Below, one piece after another: positions 10,469-21,017 of a stretch of 64,000 bases of DNA (positions are counted from its first letter, which is position 1; each line of letters opens with the position of its first letter). Made by a program: the position numbers and the translations under genes. The stretch comes from Bacteroidia bacterium. GTDB taxonomy: Bacteria; Bacteroidota; Bacteroidia; Flavobacteriales; Flavobacteriaceae. The stretch lies in the NCBI GenBank assembly GCA_030432635.1, contig JAUIMB010000009.1, positions 62,001 through 126,000 on the forward strand. The letters run 5' to 3'. The notes under the pieces are model-generated. The model was not told the origin of the DNA, searched no databases, and was given only the letters and a program-made list of their open reading frames with translations.

Positions 10469-11868
10469 TCTTTAAGTTCTACTTCATCTGAAATTAATTG
10501 TGTGCCATACGTATCGATAAGGTAAACCAAGGATGTCATCGATGCCGCTCCCAATTCCAACTCGCGTTTATTCACCGCTTCAAAGGTATCATTGGCAGCA
10601 TGATGGTGATCAAAATAACGTTGGGAGTCTGGTCGCAATCCAGCCAATACGATGTTATCGCTCTTTAACGGACTAATATCTGCTCCTCCATATCCTTTTT
10701 CGAAATAGTGAATCAAATACGGTTTAAACAAAGGTCTCCAACTTTGAATTTTATTCAGCATGGCATCACTACATTGAAAACTAAAACCTCTAGGTGTAAA
10801 TCCACCAGAATCACTTTCAAGTGCAAAAACATGATTTTCATTTTTAGATTTAGCAACTTCAGCATACTTTCTACCACCACGCAAACCATTTTCCTCATTC
10901 ATAAACAAGACTGCTCGAATGGTACGCTTAGGTCTAATTCCACTTTCCTTCAGTAAGCGTAAAACATCCATGGATTGCACCACTCCTGCACCATCATCAT
11001 GAGAACCATCTCCCAAGTCCCATGAATCTAAATGACCACCAACCAAAATGATTTCATTAGGAAATTCGCTTCCAGTAATCTCTGCTATGACGTTGTAAGA
11101 CTGTACATCTTCCAGTTGTTTGCAATTTTGTTTAAAATAGAAGTTGATGTCTTTATTTAATGCCAACATATTACTCAACAATTCAGCATCGTTGGTACTA
11201 ATTGCAGCAGAAGGAATGCGTTGACTTACTGGTAAATCGCCATAACTCATGCTACCTGTGTGCGGATAATCGTCCATACGAGAACTCAATGAACGTACGA
11301 TAGTTCCAACAGCACCATACTTTGCAGCTTCCCTAGCACCTGAATATCGTTCGGATGAGCATCCACCATAAGCTTCAAAGGTATTGATAAGTTCAGGTTG
11401 CATAGGTCGGTTGATAAACACTATTTTTCCTTTGATTTTATCTTCGCCCAATGCTTCCAGATCCTTGTATGTTCCTACTTCAATAACTTTAGCCTTGAGA
11501 CCTCCAATTGGTGTAGCCACAGAACCACCCAAGGCGCAAATATTAACATTTGTAGTCATTCCTGGTGCTGTTTCAATATAAGCAAATTCTAGAGCACCTC
11601 TTACCCATCTTGGAACCATTACAGGCTGCAACCAGACTTTATCTACGCCTAGTTTTTCAAATTCGGACTTGGTATATTGCACAGCCTTTTCGGCATTCAA
11701 CGAACCTGACAATCGACCACCAATTTGGTTTGAAAGATGGTCTAGCCATTGGTAGCTCATTCCATTGGTCAATGAATTGGTATATATTGTTCTGAGAATT
11801 TCGGCATCAGACTGAGCTGATATCTGGAAACTTATACAAATAGCTAGTGTTAATATGAGTTGTTTCAT
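10465..11868 (-). CDS. M28 family metallopeptidase
   Basis: 'GGHLDSWDLGDGSHDDGAGVVQSMDVLRLL' and 'FMNEENGLRGG' Zn ligand motifs. Confidence 0.85.
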   Translation of the reverse strand: MKQLILTLAICISFQISAQSDAEILRTIYTNSLTNGMSYQWLDHLSNQIGGRLSGSLNAEKAVQYTKSEFEKLGVDKVWLQPVMVPRWVRGALEFAYIETAPGMTTNVNICALGGSVATPIGGLKAKVIEVGTYKDLEALGEDKIKGKIVFINRPMQPELINTFEAYGGCSSERYSGAREAAKYGAVGTIVRSLSSRMDDYPHTGSMSYGDLPVSQRIPSAAISTNDAELLSNMLALNKDINFYFKQNCKQLEDVQSYNVIAEITGSEFPNEIILVGGHLDSWDLGDGSHDDGAGVVQSMDVLRLLKESGIRPKRTIRAVLFMNEENGLRGGRKYAEVAKSKNENHVFALESDSGGFTPRGFSFQCSDAMLNKIQSWRPLFKPYLIHYFEKGYGGADISPLKSDNIVLAGLRPDSQRYFDHHHAANDTFEAVNKRELELGAASMTSLVYLIDTYGTQLISDEVELKD

Positions 11869-11930
11869 AAGGTTTATTTTCGGAAACTAAAGATACTATT
11901 ATACGTGTTGGATTTAAAAGAATTCTTAAA

Positions 11931-12809
11931 CTACTCGTTTTCCAATTCTTTGATATAATTATCAAGATTTGCCTTGATCTCATCATCTAACTCTGGTTCA
12001 ACTATATCTTTGTACTGAGTTAATGTATCATATAATATTTTTGCAACGATATATCTTGCCGTTGGTTTGTCATCAGCAGGAATAGTGTACCATGGTGCAT
12101 GTGGTTTTGAAGTGCGATTGAGCGCATCTTCATAACAATCTTGGTACAAGTCCCACAACTTTCGCTCTTTCAGGTCTCCTGGTGAAAATTTCCAGTTTTT
12201 TTCAGATTTGTGTAAGCGACGTAATAAACGATGCTTTTGTTCATCTTTTGAAATATGTAGAAAGAACTTGAATATGATTGTTCCATTTTGTGCGATGTGT
12301 TTTTCAAAATTATTGATTTGCTCAAAACGCTTATCCCAAAACGCATCGTCGACATCTTCTACGGAATTCAGTTCAGGCAAATATTCGCCCAAGAGATATT
12401 CTGGATGAACTCGAGTCACCAACACATTTTCATAATGTGTTCGATTAAAAACCCCAAATTTTCCTCGAGCTGGAAGTGCTATATAGTGTCGCCATAAGTA
12501 ATCGTGTTTTCGCTCTAATTCCGTAGGCACCTTAAAACTATGCACCACGACACCTCGACTATTGAAGTCCTTAAACACTTCCCTAATCATACTATCCTTG
12601 CCAGCAGTATCCATACCTTGAATACAAATGAGCACTGCATATTTTCCGTGCGCGTAAATGGTGTTTTGGAAATCACCTAAATCCTCCCGAACGTTTTCGA
12701 GTGCCTTCTCAATGGCTTTTTTATCCTCACCCAAATCGAATGCTGTAGGTGTGTCTTTTAACCGAATTGTCTTGGTGACTTTAAAGTCGTTAATGTTAAT
12801 TTCTTTCAT
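11931..12809 (-). CDS. polyphosphate kinase 2 family protein (polyP:nucleotide phosphotransferase)
   Basis: 'ICIQGMDTAGKDSMIREVFKDFNSRGVVVHSFK' PPK2 Walker A-like signature. Confidence 0.9.
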   Translation of the reverse strand: MKEININDFKVTKTIRLKDTPTAFDLGEDKKAIEKALENVREDLGDFQNTIYAHGKYAVLICIQGMDTAGKDSMIREVFKDFNSRGVVVHSFKVPTELERKHDYLWRHYIALPARGKFGVFNRTHYENVLVTRVHPEYLLGEYLPELNSVEDVDDAFWDKRFEQINNFEKHIAQNGTIIFKFFLHISKDEQKHRLLRRLHKSEKNWKFSPGDLKERKLWDLYQDCYEDALNRTSKPHAPWYTIPADDKPTARYIVAKILYDTLTQYKDIVEPELDDEIKANLDNYIKELENE

Positions 12810-12871
12810 TTGGAATCAAATGTTTTTAAAAAGACCTTTCAGGCATGAGCAATCTACAAGGTCTTACAGAT

Positions 12872-14035
12872 TTATTTTGATGCGAATAGCTTTACGTCGT
12901 TTTCACTGACTTCCTTTTCACCTAGGATAATAAGTCGTTCCACAACATTACGGAGTTCACGAATATTTCCTGTCCAGTCGTACTCTTGAAGCAACTTAAT
13001 AGCTTTATCGGTAAACGATTTTATGGCTGTTCCTTGTTCTTCAGCAATTTTTGTCGCAAAATGATTGATCAGCAAAGGAATGTCCTCACGTCGGTCGTTG
13101 AGTGCAGGTACTTTAATCAAGATAACTGCTAGCCTATGGTAAAGATCTTCCCTAAATCGACCTTCCTCAATTTCCTTTTTGAGATTTTTATTGGTGGCTG
13201 CAACGACTCTAACATCAACTTTTATGTCCTTATCATTTCCTACACGCTGAATCTTATTCTCTTGCAATGCACGAAGCACCTTTGCTTGGGCAGATAAGCT
13301 CATGTCTCCAATTTCATCCAAGAAAATCGTCCCTCCATTTGCAGCTTCAAACTTTCCAGCTCTGTCCTTAACCGCACTGGTAAATGCGCCTTTCACATGA
13401 CCAAACAACTCACTTTCGATGAGCTCTGCTGGTATAGCAGCACAATTGACTTCTATCAATGGACCTTTTGAGCGTTCGCTTTTTTGGTGCAACCAATGAG
13501 CGACCAATTCCTTACCAGTTCCATTAGGTCCAGTGATCAATACTCTGGCGTCAGTTGCAGAGACTTTTTCAATCATGTCCTTTATGTGCGAAATGGCTTC
13601 GCTCTCACCTATCATTTCATATTTTTTGCTTACTTTCTTTTTGAGCATCTTGTTTTCGACGACCAGTTCTTTCCTGTCCAAAGCGATGCGAACCGTATTT
13701 AACAAACGGTTTAAATCTGGTGGCTTGGAAATATAGTCGAAAGCACCTAAACGCATTGTATTTACCGCTGTATCAAGATCACCATGACCAGAGATCATGA
13801 CCATTGGTGTTTCAGGTTTGATTTTTTTTACGGCTTCCAAAACTTCAACACCATCCATTTTTGGCATCTTGATATCACAAAGCACCAAATCAAAATCTTC
13901 CTTTTTTATTTTTTCTATTCCTGCAAGGCCATCTTCAGCTTCATCAACTTGATAGGTATCACTTTCTTCAGAAAGAATTTTCACAAGCACCCTTCTAATT
14001 GCTGCCTCGTCTTCTATTACTAAAATTTTTGACAT
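12872..14035 (-). CDS. sigma-54-dependent response regulator (NtrC family)
   Basis: Receiver domain plus 'GPNGTGKELVAHWLH', 'ESELFGHVKGAFTSA' (GAFTGA variant) AAA+ domain. Confidence 0.92.
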   Translation of the reverse strand: MSKILVIEDEAAIRRVLVKILSEESDTYQVDEAEDGLAGIEKIKKEDFDLVLCDIKMPKMDGVEVLEAVKKIKPETPMVMISGHGDLDTAVNTMRLGAFDYISKPPDLNRLLNTVRIALDRKELVVENKMLKKKVSKKYEMIGESEAISHIKDMIEKVSATDARVLITGPNGTGKELVAHWLHQKSERSKGPLIEVNCAAIPAELIESELFGHVKGAFTSAVKDRAGKFEAANGGTIFLDEIGDMSLSAQAKVLRALQENKIQRVGNDKDIKVDVRVVAATNKNLKKEIEEGRFREDLYHRLAVILIKVPALNDRREDIPLLINHFATKIAEEQGTAIKSFTDKAIKLLQEYDWTGNIRELRNVVERLIILGEKEVSENDVKLFASK

Positions 14036-14036
14036 A

Positions 14037-14936
14037 TTATATTTTGAATTTAAGTCCGGTTCTCAAGTAAAACGCATTTACGTCATCTAATTTAAAAACT
14101 TCATCTCTATTATCATCACGTAAGACGTTATTTAGTCTAAATGTATAACCTGAATACAAGTAGGCGACCAAGTGTTTTGTAAAGCAATGTTCGTACCCTA
14201 GCCCAGCTACAATCACAGAAAGCGATATATTTTTAACTTGCTTTCCGTTGATTAATTGAGGTGTTTGTAAATTAGCAAAATACCCATCAAACCCAACAAA
14301 AGTTTGAATCATATTTCGTTCATTAAGGAAATATTTGAGGTTTGATTTAGGCACACCAGCTGAAAATGACCAGTTTTCATTAACACGTCTGTAGTAACTT
14401 ATAAACGGCAAAGGGATTGGTATACCTGTTGTAGCATTATAAGTAAGACCTAAAATAAGTCGGTACGGTCGTTTGATTCGTTCGTCCTTTGTTCTGTCCT
14501 TAATAGCAAAAACACCTCCATTGAGAAAAAAATCATCTGATGTTAGTTTCCCTGTCAATGTTGATGCAATTCTTGGGTTAAACTTAAATCCCAATCGCCA
14601 TTTTTCGCCTGTTTTGAAGGTATAACCAAGGTTCAAATCAATAACGGATATGGTTTCTAGCAAGGACTTATCAAAAGGATATTCATCTTCAAGGTTTAAT
14701 ATGATCCTGTTGTACTCAGCACCTATAATAAGGTAACAATCCTCAGCGGTTTCTATAGGAAAATTAACAAGTGCTCGAATTCGAGTATACTGATCCTCAG
14801 AATCGCTTTTGGGAATGAAAGAATATTCCAATCTCGCCAAATCAGATAATTGAGCCGCAACCGATTGCGACAGTAAACAACACAAAAAAATGCCAAGGCA
14901 CGTATTCCATATGGTATTCATAAATCGAAAAATCAC
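14037..14936 (-). CDS. outer-membrane beta-barrel-like protein (DUF6268-like)
   Basis: Signal peptide and amphipathic beta-strand repeats. Confidence 0.55.
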   Translation of the reverse strand: MIFRFMNTIWNTCLGIFLCCLLSQSVAAQLSDLARLEYSFIPKSDSEDQYTRIRALVNFPIETAEDCYLIIGAEYNRIILNLEDEYPFDKSLLETISVIDLNLGYTFKTGEKWRLGFKFNPRIASTLTGKLTSDDFFLNGGVFAIKDRTKDERIKRPYRLILGLTYNATTGIPIPLPFISYYRRVNENWSFSAGVPKSNLKYFLNERNMIQTFVGFDGYFANLQTPQLINGKQVKNISLSVIVAGLGYEHCFTKHLVAYLYSGYTFRLNNVLRDDNRDEVFKLDDVNAFYLRTGLKFKI

Positions 14937-15823
14937 TCGGTCTTCTTACTTTCAATAATATGAATGTCTCGTTGAGGAAAAGGTATAGTTACGTGGTGCT
15001 CCCTAAATAGCCTGTCAATCTCAAACCGAATATCACTTTTGGGAAATTGCGCCTTGAAGCTATCTGCTAAAGTAAATATGATTTTAAAACTGAGGGCACT
15101 ATCACCAAAATCTGTAAACACAACGGTCGGCTCTGGTGAACTTATAACGCTTGGATGTGTGCTTGCTGCTTGCAATAGTAACTTTTTCACCAATTGCACA
15201 TCACTTCCATAGGCAACTCCAACCGAAACACTCTCCCTTGTTAACGTACCATTTTGAGTCCAATTGTACAAAATATTAGTTAGGTACAAATGATTTGGAA
15301 TAATTAAGACTTTATTATCGATGGTCACCGCTCTAGTAGTCCTCAACTTTATCTCTTCGATTCGTCCAACTTTCCCGTCCATTTCGATAATATTCCCAAC
15401 CTGAACAGATTGATCTATCAAGATGAACACACCAGAAATAATATCCTGAAAAAATGTTTGCAATGCGAGTCCAACACCCAACAATAATGCAGCAGAAGCA
15501 GCAAAAACGGCTGTTACATTAACACCAACGCTATGCAAAGTGAAGAGCAAGATGACCAAATAAATCAACCATCGTAGATACCCAAAAACAACCTCAAATC
15601 TAGCTTCATTTTCTGGAGGCATATTTCGGGTAAAAACCTTCCTTGCCACTCTCAAGAAAAGGGTTGTCACAAAAATAGCGGTAATGACCACGACAATATC
15701 AAAAATCGAGATGCTAATATCCTTACCAAAGTCAATATGCTGACCCATAAAAGCCCTAAGCTTTTCCCAAGCTGAACTTTCGGTAATTGTTTCTTCTAAT
15801 TTTGACAAGTCTTGAATCATCAT
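14933..15823 (-). CDS. small-conductance mechanosensitive channel (MscS family)
   Basis: 'AASAALLLGVGLALQTFFQDIISGVFILIDQSVQVGNIIEMDGKVGRIEEI'. Confidence 0.9.
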   Translation of the reverse strand: MMIQDLSKLEETITESSAWEKLRAFMGQHIDFGKDISISIFDIVVVITAIFVTTLFLRVARKVFTRNMPPENEARFEVVFGYLRWLIYLVILLFTLHSVGVNVTAVFAASAALLLGVGLALQTFFQDIISGVFILIDQSVQVGNIIEMDGKVGRIEEIKLRTTRAVTIDNKVLIIPNHLYLTNILYNWTQNGTLTRESVSVGVAYGSDVQLVKKLLLQAASTHPSVISSPEPTVVFTDFGDSALSFKIIFTLADSFKAQFPKSDIRFEIDRLFREHHVTIPFPQRDIHIIESKKTE

Positions 15824-17136
15824 TAATATTTAATCCATTTGTATAATTCCTTATAGCTTGGTTTTTTACCATACATCAAAATCCCTACTCGATAGATCTT
15901 AGCGGCAAACCACACCGTGAACACGAACGTTCCTGCCAAGATAACAAATGACAATATCTGTTGCCATAGAGGAACTCCAAACGGAATACGCATTAACATG
16001 ACCACAGGTGATGTGAAAGGTATAAATGAAAACACTGTTGAAACCGTTCCATGAGGATCATCAATAACTGTAAATATACCAACATATACGGCTAATATCA
16101 AAGGCATGATAATTGGCATCATAAATTGTTGGGTATCTGTTTCGTTGTCAACTGCTGCTCCAACTGCGGCATACAAAGAACTGTAAAGTAGAAATCCGCC
16201 AACAAAGAAAAACAAAAATGCGACGACCAAATTAATCAATGGTAAGTTTAGGAATGATTGCACAGCACGCTGCATTTCGTTTGCCACGTCTGGGTTTTGC
16301 ATAGCTTGATTTACTATTTCCTGTTGAGGTGTTTGTAGCTCCGAAAGACTGATCCCGAAAATTGTGGTCATCACCAACATCAGTACGCTGCCCAGCACTA
16401 CCCATATCGTGAATTGTGTGATTCCAGCCAAAGACGTACCAATAATCTTACCCAACATGAGCTGAATAGGTTTCACAGACGAGATAATGACCTCAATAAT
16501 CCTACTGGTTTTTTCTTCAATAATACTGCGCATGATCATATTTCCGTAGATGATGATAAACATGAACAAAAGGTAGCCTGCTGCACCACCAAAACCAAGT
16601 TTTAGATACCCATCAAGCTTGGATGTTTTTTCACCAGAAAATGTTTCTTGCATGATGGTTATATTGGTTTCAGCAGCCTTAATCATACTTATATCAACAC
16701 CATCATTCTTGAGTTTAATATCTGATAATTTTTTTTCAATTTTACGCTCTAAACCAGATATCATGCCTATGGAAGGTGAATCGTTGGTATAAAAGCTTAT
16801 GTTAGACACTACATTTTCGGATTCATCGCTTTTTTGAATATGCAATAATCCAAATTCTTCCTTGGATTCGACCAATTCCTTTGCTATTTCCAAGCTTGTA
16901 CCCGTTAAGATACTGTAAGTTGTTTGGTCTTTATCTTCAAAGATGTCACTTAGCATTCCTGTTTCATCAAGTACTGAAATATGCCGTTCCTTGTCATTGT
17001 TTAATTGAGATAAATACACTACAACCGCAACGAGTGCAACCATGATCAATGGACTTAAGAACGTCATGATAATGAACGATTTATTCCTAACCTTATTGAG
17101 ATACTCTCGCTTTGTTATAAGTGGCAAATGGTTCAT
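15823..17136 (-). CDS. ABC-2 type transporter permease (NatB-like)
   Basis: 'REYLNKVRNKSFIIMTFLSPL', 'EEKTSRIIEVIISSVKPIQLMLGKIIG'. Confidence 0.88.
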   Translation of the reverse strand: MNHLPLITKREYLNKVRNKSFIIMTFLSPLIMVALVAVVVYLSQLNNDKERHISVLDETGMLSDIFEDKDQTTYSILTGTSLEIAKELVESKEEFGLLHIQKSDESENVVSNISFYTNDSPSIGMISGLERKIEKKLSDIKLKNDGVDISMIKAAETNITIMQETFSGEKTSKLDGYLKLGFGGAAGYLLFMFIIIYGNMIMRSIIEEKTSRIIEVIISSVKPIQLMLGKIIGTSLAGITQFTIWVVLGSVLMLVMTTIFGISLSELQTPQQEIVNQAMQNPDVANEMQRAVQSFLNLPLINLVVAFLFFFVGGFLLYSSLYAAVGAAVDNETDTQQFMMPIIMPLILAVYVGIFTVIDDPHGTVSTVFSFIPFTSPVVMLMRIPFGVPLWQQILSFVILAGTFVFTVWFAAKIYRVGILMYGKKPSYKELYKWIKY

Positions 17137-17137
17137 T

Positions 17138-18064
17138 TTAGTTGTTTTTTACGGTTTGGATAAAAATATCATTTGCAGAAGGTATGACTTCAACAAAATG
17201 ATGCACTTCGGCTTTTGATGTCAAAAAACGTAAGAGATCGTTCGGGTTATCATGAGCATCAAGCTTGATGTTGAGTTTGACATCATCGTTTAAGTTTTTA
17301 AACGTTGCAGGCAGCACCTTAAACTTTTCCTTAATCGCGTTAGTAACACTATCAATCGTATCTGTTTGTAAGCCAACCTCAAAGGTATTGGTTTTATGTT
17401 GTCGTTTAATATCGGTCAACTTACCATCTAACACCTTATTGGATTTGTGTATAAGTGCTATATGATCGCACAACTCCTCAACAGATTCCATTCGGTGAGT
17501 AGAAAATATGACAGTGGCTCCATCTTCCCTTAATTGAAGAATCTCATCCTTAATCAAATTTGCATTAATGGGATCAAACCCAGAAAATGGTTCATCGAAA
17601 ATCAATAATTTTGGGCGATGGAGTACGGTAACAATAAATTGGATTTTTTGTGCTTGTCCTTTACTAAGTTCTTGGATTTTTTTATTCCACCAATCACCAA
17701 TATCCAACTTATCAAACCAATAGTTCAATCGTTTTCTGGCGTCCTGTTTGGTCATCCCTTTCAGCTGTGCCAAGTATAGTGCTTGCTCTCCAACCTTCAT
17801 GGATTTATACAATCCACGTTCTTCAGGTAAATACCCAATGTTCTTTATGTGTTCAGGTCTCAAGTTTTCGCCATCCAAAAATACACGTCCAGTATCTGGC
17901 ATGGTAATTTGGTTGACAATACGAATAAGTGTTGTTTTCCCTGCGCCATTTGGTCCAAGCAAGCCAAATATGCTTCCTTTTGGCACGGCAATCGACACGT
18001 CGTTTAGTGCTCTGAAGCTTCCATAGTGTTTAGATACGGAATCAGCAACTAAGAGGTTATTCAT
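17138..18064 (-). CDS. ABC transporter ATP-binding protein (NatA-like)
   Basis: Walker A GPNGAGKTT, 'LSKGQAQKIQ' signature, Walker B 'LLIFDEPFSG'. Confidence 0.92.
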   Translation of the reverse strand: MNNLLVADSVSKHYGSFRALNDVSIAVPKGSIFGLLGPNGAGKTTLIRIVNQITMPDTGRVFLDGENLRPEHIKNIGYLPEERGLYKSMKVGEQALYLAQLKGMTKQDARKRLNYWFDKLDIGDWWNKKIQELSKGQAQKIQFIVTVLHRPKLLIFDEPFSGFDPINANLIKDEILQLREDGATVIFSTHRMESVEELCDHIALIHKSNKVLDGKLTDIKRQHKTNTFEVGLQTDTIDSVTNAIKEKFKVLPATFKNLNDDVKLNIKLDAHDNPNDLLRFLTSKAEVHHFVEVIPSANDIFIQTVKNN

Positions 18065-18189
18065 AAATTGTTTTTAGAAGGATTATATAACGCTGATAAA
18101 GATAACATCTTAACATCGAAATCTAGACTATCTTTACAAATTTTTGATTACGACATAAATCTTTGTCACCAAGAATCAGAAAAACAAAA

Positions 18190-18217
18190 CCCACCCTTAA
18201 AACTAATTAAGGATGGG
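18190..18217 (-). terminator. terminator for the grpE-dnaJ unit
   Basis: On the minus strand CCCATCCTTAA...TTAAGGGTGGG followed by TTTTGTTTTT; one mismatch. Confidence 0.7.
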
Positions 18218-18240
18218 AAAAAATTGCTATGAAAAAGAAA

Positions 18241-18270
18241 AATTATCACTAATTGAGTTTAGTGATAATT
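18241..18270. repeat. 12-bp perfect inverted repeat downstream of dnaJ
   Basis: AATTATCACTAA-ttgagt-TTAGTGATAATT. Confidence 0.85.
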
Positions 18271-18303
18271 CAAATATAGTGTTTTTTATTAAAACTGTAT
18301 GGG

Positions 18304-19428
18304 TTATGAAAACATATCTTTTACTTTTTCAAAAAAGGATTTATCAGAACTTTCTGGCTTTGGGTCAAAATGTTCATCATCCCTCATATTTTCAAAAAAC
18401 TCTTTCTGCTGCTTACTCAATGTCTTTGGTGTCCATACATTAACGTGCACTAACAAATCTCCACTACCATACCCATTGATACTAGGAATGCCTTTACCGC
18501 GTAAACGTAAGATTTTCCCAGACTGAACACCAGCTTCAACCTTAATCCTTACCTTTCCAGTTACGGTATCAATTTCCTTAGAGGTACCCAAAACAGCATC
18601 TGGCAAGCTAATGTATAAATCATAATGCAAATTATCACCTTCACGCTTTAAAGTATCGTGCTCTTTCTCTTCAATAACGACCAAAAGATCTCCTGAAATA
18701 CCATTACCAGGCGCTTCATTACCTTTTCCTGTGACTTTTAATTGCATGCCATCAACAACACCAGCAGGAATTTTAACTGAGACCGTTTCTTCTTGAACCA
18801 TCAATCCATGAGCATCTGCTCCTGAAGGTTTCTTATCGATAGTTTGCCCAGCTCCTCCACAAGTTGGACAAGCGGAAGCCGTTTGCATACGACCCAAAAT
18901 CGTATTGGTTACTCGTGTTACTTGACCTGTTCCATTACAGGTGTCACAAGTCTTATAAGTTGTTCCTGGAGCCTGGATCTTTCGTTTAACCTTGATTTTC
19001 TTTTCAACGCCATTGGCAACTTCCTCAAGGGTTAACGTTACTCTAATTCTTAGGTTACTTCCTTTGACACGTCTTTGACCTCCTCCAAATCCGCCTCCAA
19101 ATCCAGAAAATCCGCCACCTCCAAAAGCACCTCCAAAAATATCTCCAAACTGGCTAAAAATGTCGTCCATGTTCATGCCTCCACCTCCAAATCCGCCAGC
19201 ACCTTCAAATGCTTGATGGCCGAACTGATCGTAGCGTGCTTTTTTATCAGCATTACTCAATACTTCATAGGCTTCGGCAGCTTCCTTAAACTTTGCTTCA
19301 GCTTCTTTGTCATCAGGATTTTTATCAGGATGATACTTCAAGGCCATCTTACGGTATGCCTTTTTGATTTCGGCTGCAGATGCACCTTTGTTAATCCCTA
19401 ATACCTCGTAATAATCTTTTTTTGCCAT
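18304..19428 (-). CDS. dnaJ: molecular chaperone DnaJ
   Basis: J domain with HPD, Gly/Phe-rich region, two CxxCxGxG-type zinc motifs (shortened set); start [11 protein letters not shown] at 19428. Confidence 0.93.
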   Translation of the reverse strand: MAKKDYYEVLGINKGASAAEIKKAYRKMALKYHPDKNPDDKEAEAKFKEAAEAYEVLSNADKKARYDQFGHQAFEGAGGFGGGGMNMDDIFSQFGDIFGGAFGGGGFSGFGGGFGGGQRRVKGSNLRIRVTLTLEEVANGVEKKIKVKRKIQAPGTTYKTCDTCNGTGQVTRVTNTILGRMQTASACPTCGGAGQTIDKKPSGADAHGLMVQEETVSVKIPAGVVDGMQLKVTGKGNEAPGNGISGDLLVVIEEKEHDTLKREGDNLHYDLYISLPDAVLGTSKEIDTVTGKVRIKVEAGVQSGKILRLRGKGIPSINGYGSGDLLVHVNVWTPKTLSKQQKEFFENMRDDEHFDPKPESSDKSFFEKVKDMFS

Positions 19429-19479
19429 AGTTGCATTCATAATCTTTCAGAAGAAAAATTAAGATTTTTTGTTAATAAT

Positions 19480-20028
19480 TTATTGCCCAATAACGACCTT
19501 AGGAAAACGGATAGTCTTTTCTCCCAACCTGTAGCCTTTTTCAATCACATCAATTATCTTTCCTTTCATGTCCTCACTTGGAGCAGGAATTTGGGTAATA
19601 GCTTCGTGGACATCAGCATCAAAAGTATCACCTTTCGCCACTTCCATTTTCGACAACCCTTTTTTCTCAAGAGTAGAAAGCAGTTTATTGTAAATCAGCA
19701 AGACACCTTTACGCAGTTCCTCAGCTTCCTTGTCCTCTTCGATATGCAAAAGCGCTCTTTCAAAATCATCGAGAATTGGCAACAGTGCCAACATCACCTC
19801 TTCACTAGCGGTTTTGAAAAGGTCCATACGTTCTTTAGACGTTCTCTTTTTATAGTTTTCAAACTCAGCAAACAAACGCATGAACTTATCCTTTTCCTTA
19901 GAAAGTTCTTCTTTTAGTTGATCCTCTTTAGACAATTTCTCTGTTTGGGATTCTTCAGCGTTTTCGACCATTTCCTCTTGCATTTGAGGCTCTTCGATAG
20001 TTTGTTGTTCTTTATCTTTTTTACTCAT
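19480..20028 (-). CDS. grpE: nucleotide exchange factor GrpE
   Basis: 'FENYKKRTSKER', 'LPILDDFERAL', C-terminal GrpE signature; adjacent to dnaJ. Confidence 0.93.
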   Translation of the reverse strand: MSKKDKEQQTIEEPQMQEEMVENAEESQTEKLSKEDQLKEELSKEKDKFMRLFAEFENYKKRTSKERMDLFKTASEEVMLALLPILDDFERALLHIEEDKEAEELRKGVLLIYNKLLSTLEKKGLSKMEVAKGDTFDADVHEAITQIPAPSEDMKGKIIDVIEKGYRLGEKTIRFPKVVIGQ

Positions 20029-20184
20029 GTTCCGGATTTTTTTAATAAATCTTCGATTTAAGATGGCAAAAGTACTGCCATTATTATTAAAATGTCAAAA
20101 TGTCATCAAAATATTTTCATTGGAATTGCTGTATCGCATTTCTATGCGTATTTTTGTTCCACATAAACACATAATTAAAACAAC

Positions 20185-20859
20185 ATGAAAACAAGATTTT
20201 TAAAATTATCAATGATCATAGCACTTGCAGTCGTTTTTACAAATTGTAAAAGTGATAAAACTCCAGAAGTTACTACAGATGAAGCCAAAGAAGCAGCTAC
20301 TAGTGTTAGTGGGTCAGCAAAATATTTGGTAGATATTGCAGAGTCCTCTATACACTGGAAAGGATCTAAACCTACAGGAACACATACAGGAACCATCAAC
20401 CTTGAAAAAGGATATGTAGAAATAAATGATGGTGTCATTAAGAATGGAACATTCTTGATCGACATGAACTCTATCAATGTTACCGATTTAGAATCTGGTG
20501 ATGGCAAGGAAAACCTAGAGTCGCACCTAAAAGGCACTGTTGAAGGTAAGGAAGACCATTTTTTTAACGTTAACAAATATCCTAGTGCTGCATTTACAAT
20601 TACAGGGTCTTCGACAAATGAAGAAGGCACTAAATTAGAAGGCAACTTGACCATTAGAGATCAAAAGCACAATATTTCATTTCCAATAAATGTCACTAAT
20701 GAAAGTGATATGTTAACGATTGAAAGTAATTCATTTACAATTAACAGAACAAAATGGGGAATCAACTATGGCTCTAAATCTATATTTGATGATCTTGGCG
20801 ACAAGTTTATCAATGATAACATTGAAATCAAAATCATCTTAAAGGCTAAAAAAGGCTAA
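20185..20859 (+). CDS. YceI family lipid-binding lipoprotein
   Basis: Lipoprotein signal (FTNC), 'SSIHWKGSKPTGTHTGTINLEKGYVEI' YceI fold. Confidence 0.85.
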   Translation: MKTRFLKLSMIIALAVVFTNCKSDKTPEVTTDEAKEAATSVSGSAKYLVDIAESSIHWKGSKPTGTHTGTINLEKGYVEINDGVIKNGTFLIDMNSINVTDLESGDGKENLESHLKGTVEGKEDHFFNVNKYPSAAFTITGSSTNEEGTKLEGNLTIRDQKHNISFPINVTNESDMLTIESNSFTINRTKWGINYGSKSIFDDLGDKFINDNIEIKIILKAKKG

Positions 20860-20884
20860 TACCGATTGTAAATAATTGAATTTA

Positions 20885-20918
20885 AAAAGCATTCACGATG
20901 GTGAATGCTTTTCTTTTA
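20885..20918 (+). terminator. Rho-independent-type terminator downstream of yceI-like gene
   Basis: AAAAGCATTCAC-gatg-GTGAATGCTTTT, 12-bp perfect stem plus T tract. Confidence 0.85.
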
Positions 20919-21017
20919 TTATCACATCTGTAACAATAGACCTTTAAAAAGTCTCGTTATACCTTTTGAAACTTAAGAGAAATTAAATTACATCCACATG
21001 CGCTTTCTTTAGACCAC

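Noticed and set aside
19483-19917. 144-aa plus-strand ORF
   Set aside because: Antisense to grpE; Phe-rich shadow translation.
20175-20654. 159-aa minus-strand ORF
   Set aside because: Antisense to the YceI-family gene, which has a signal peptide and clear fold.
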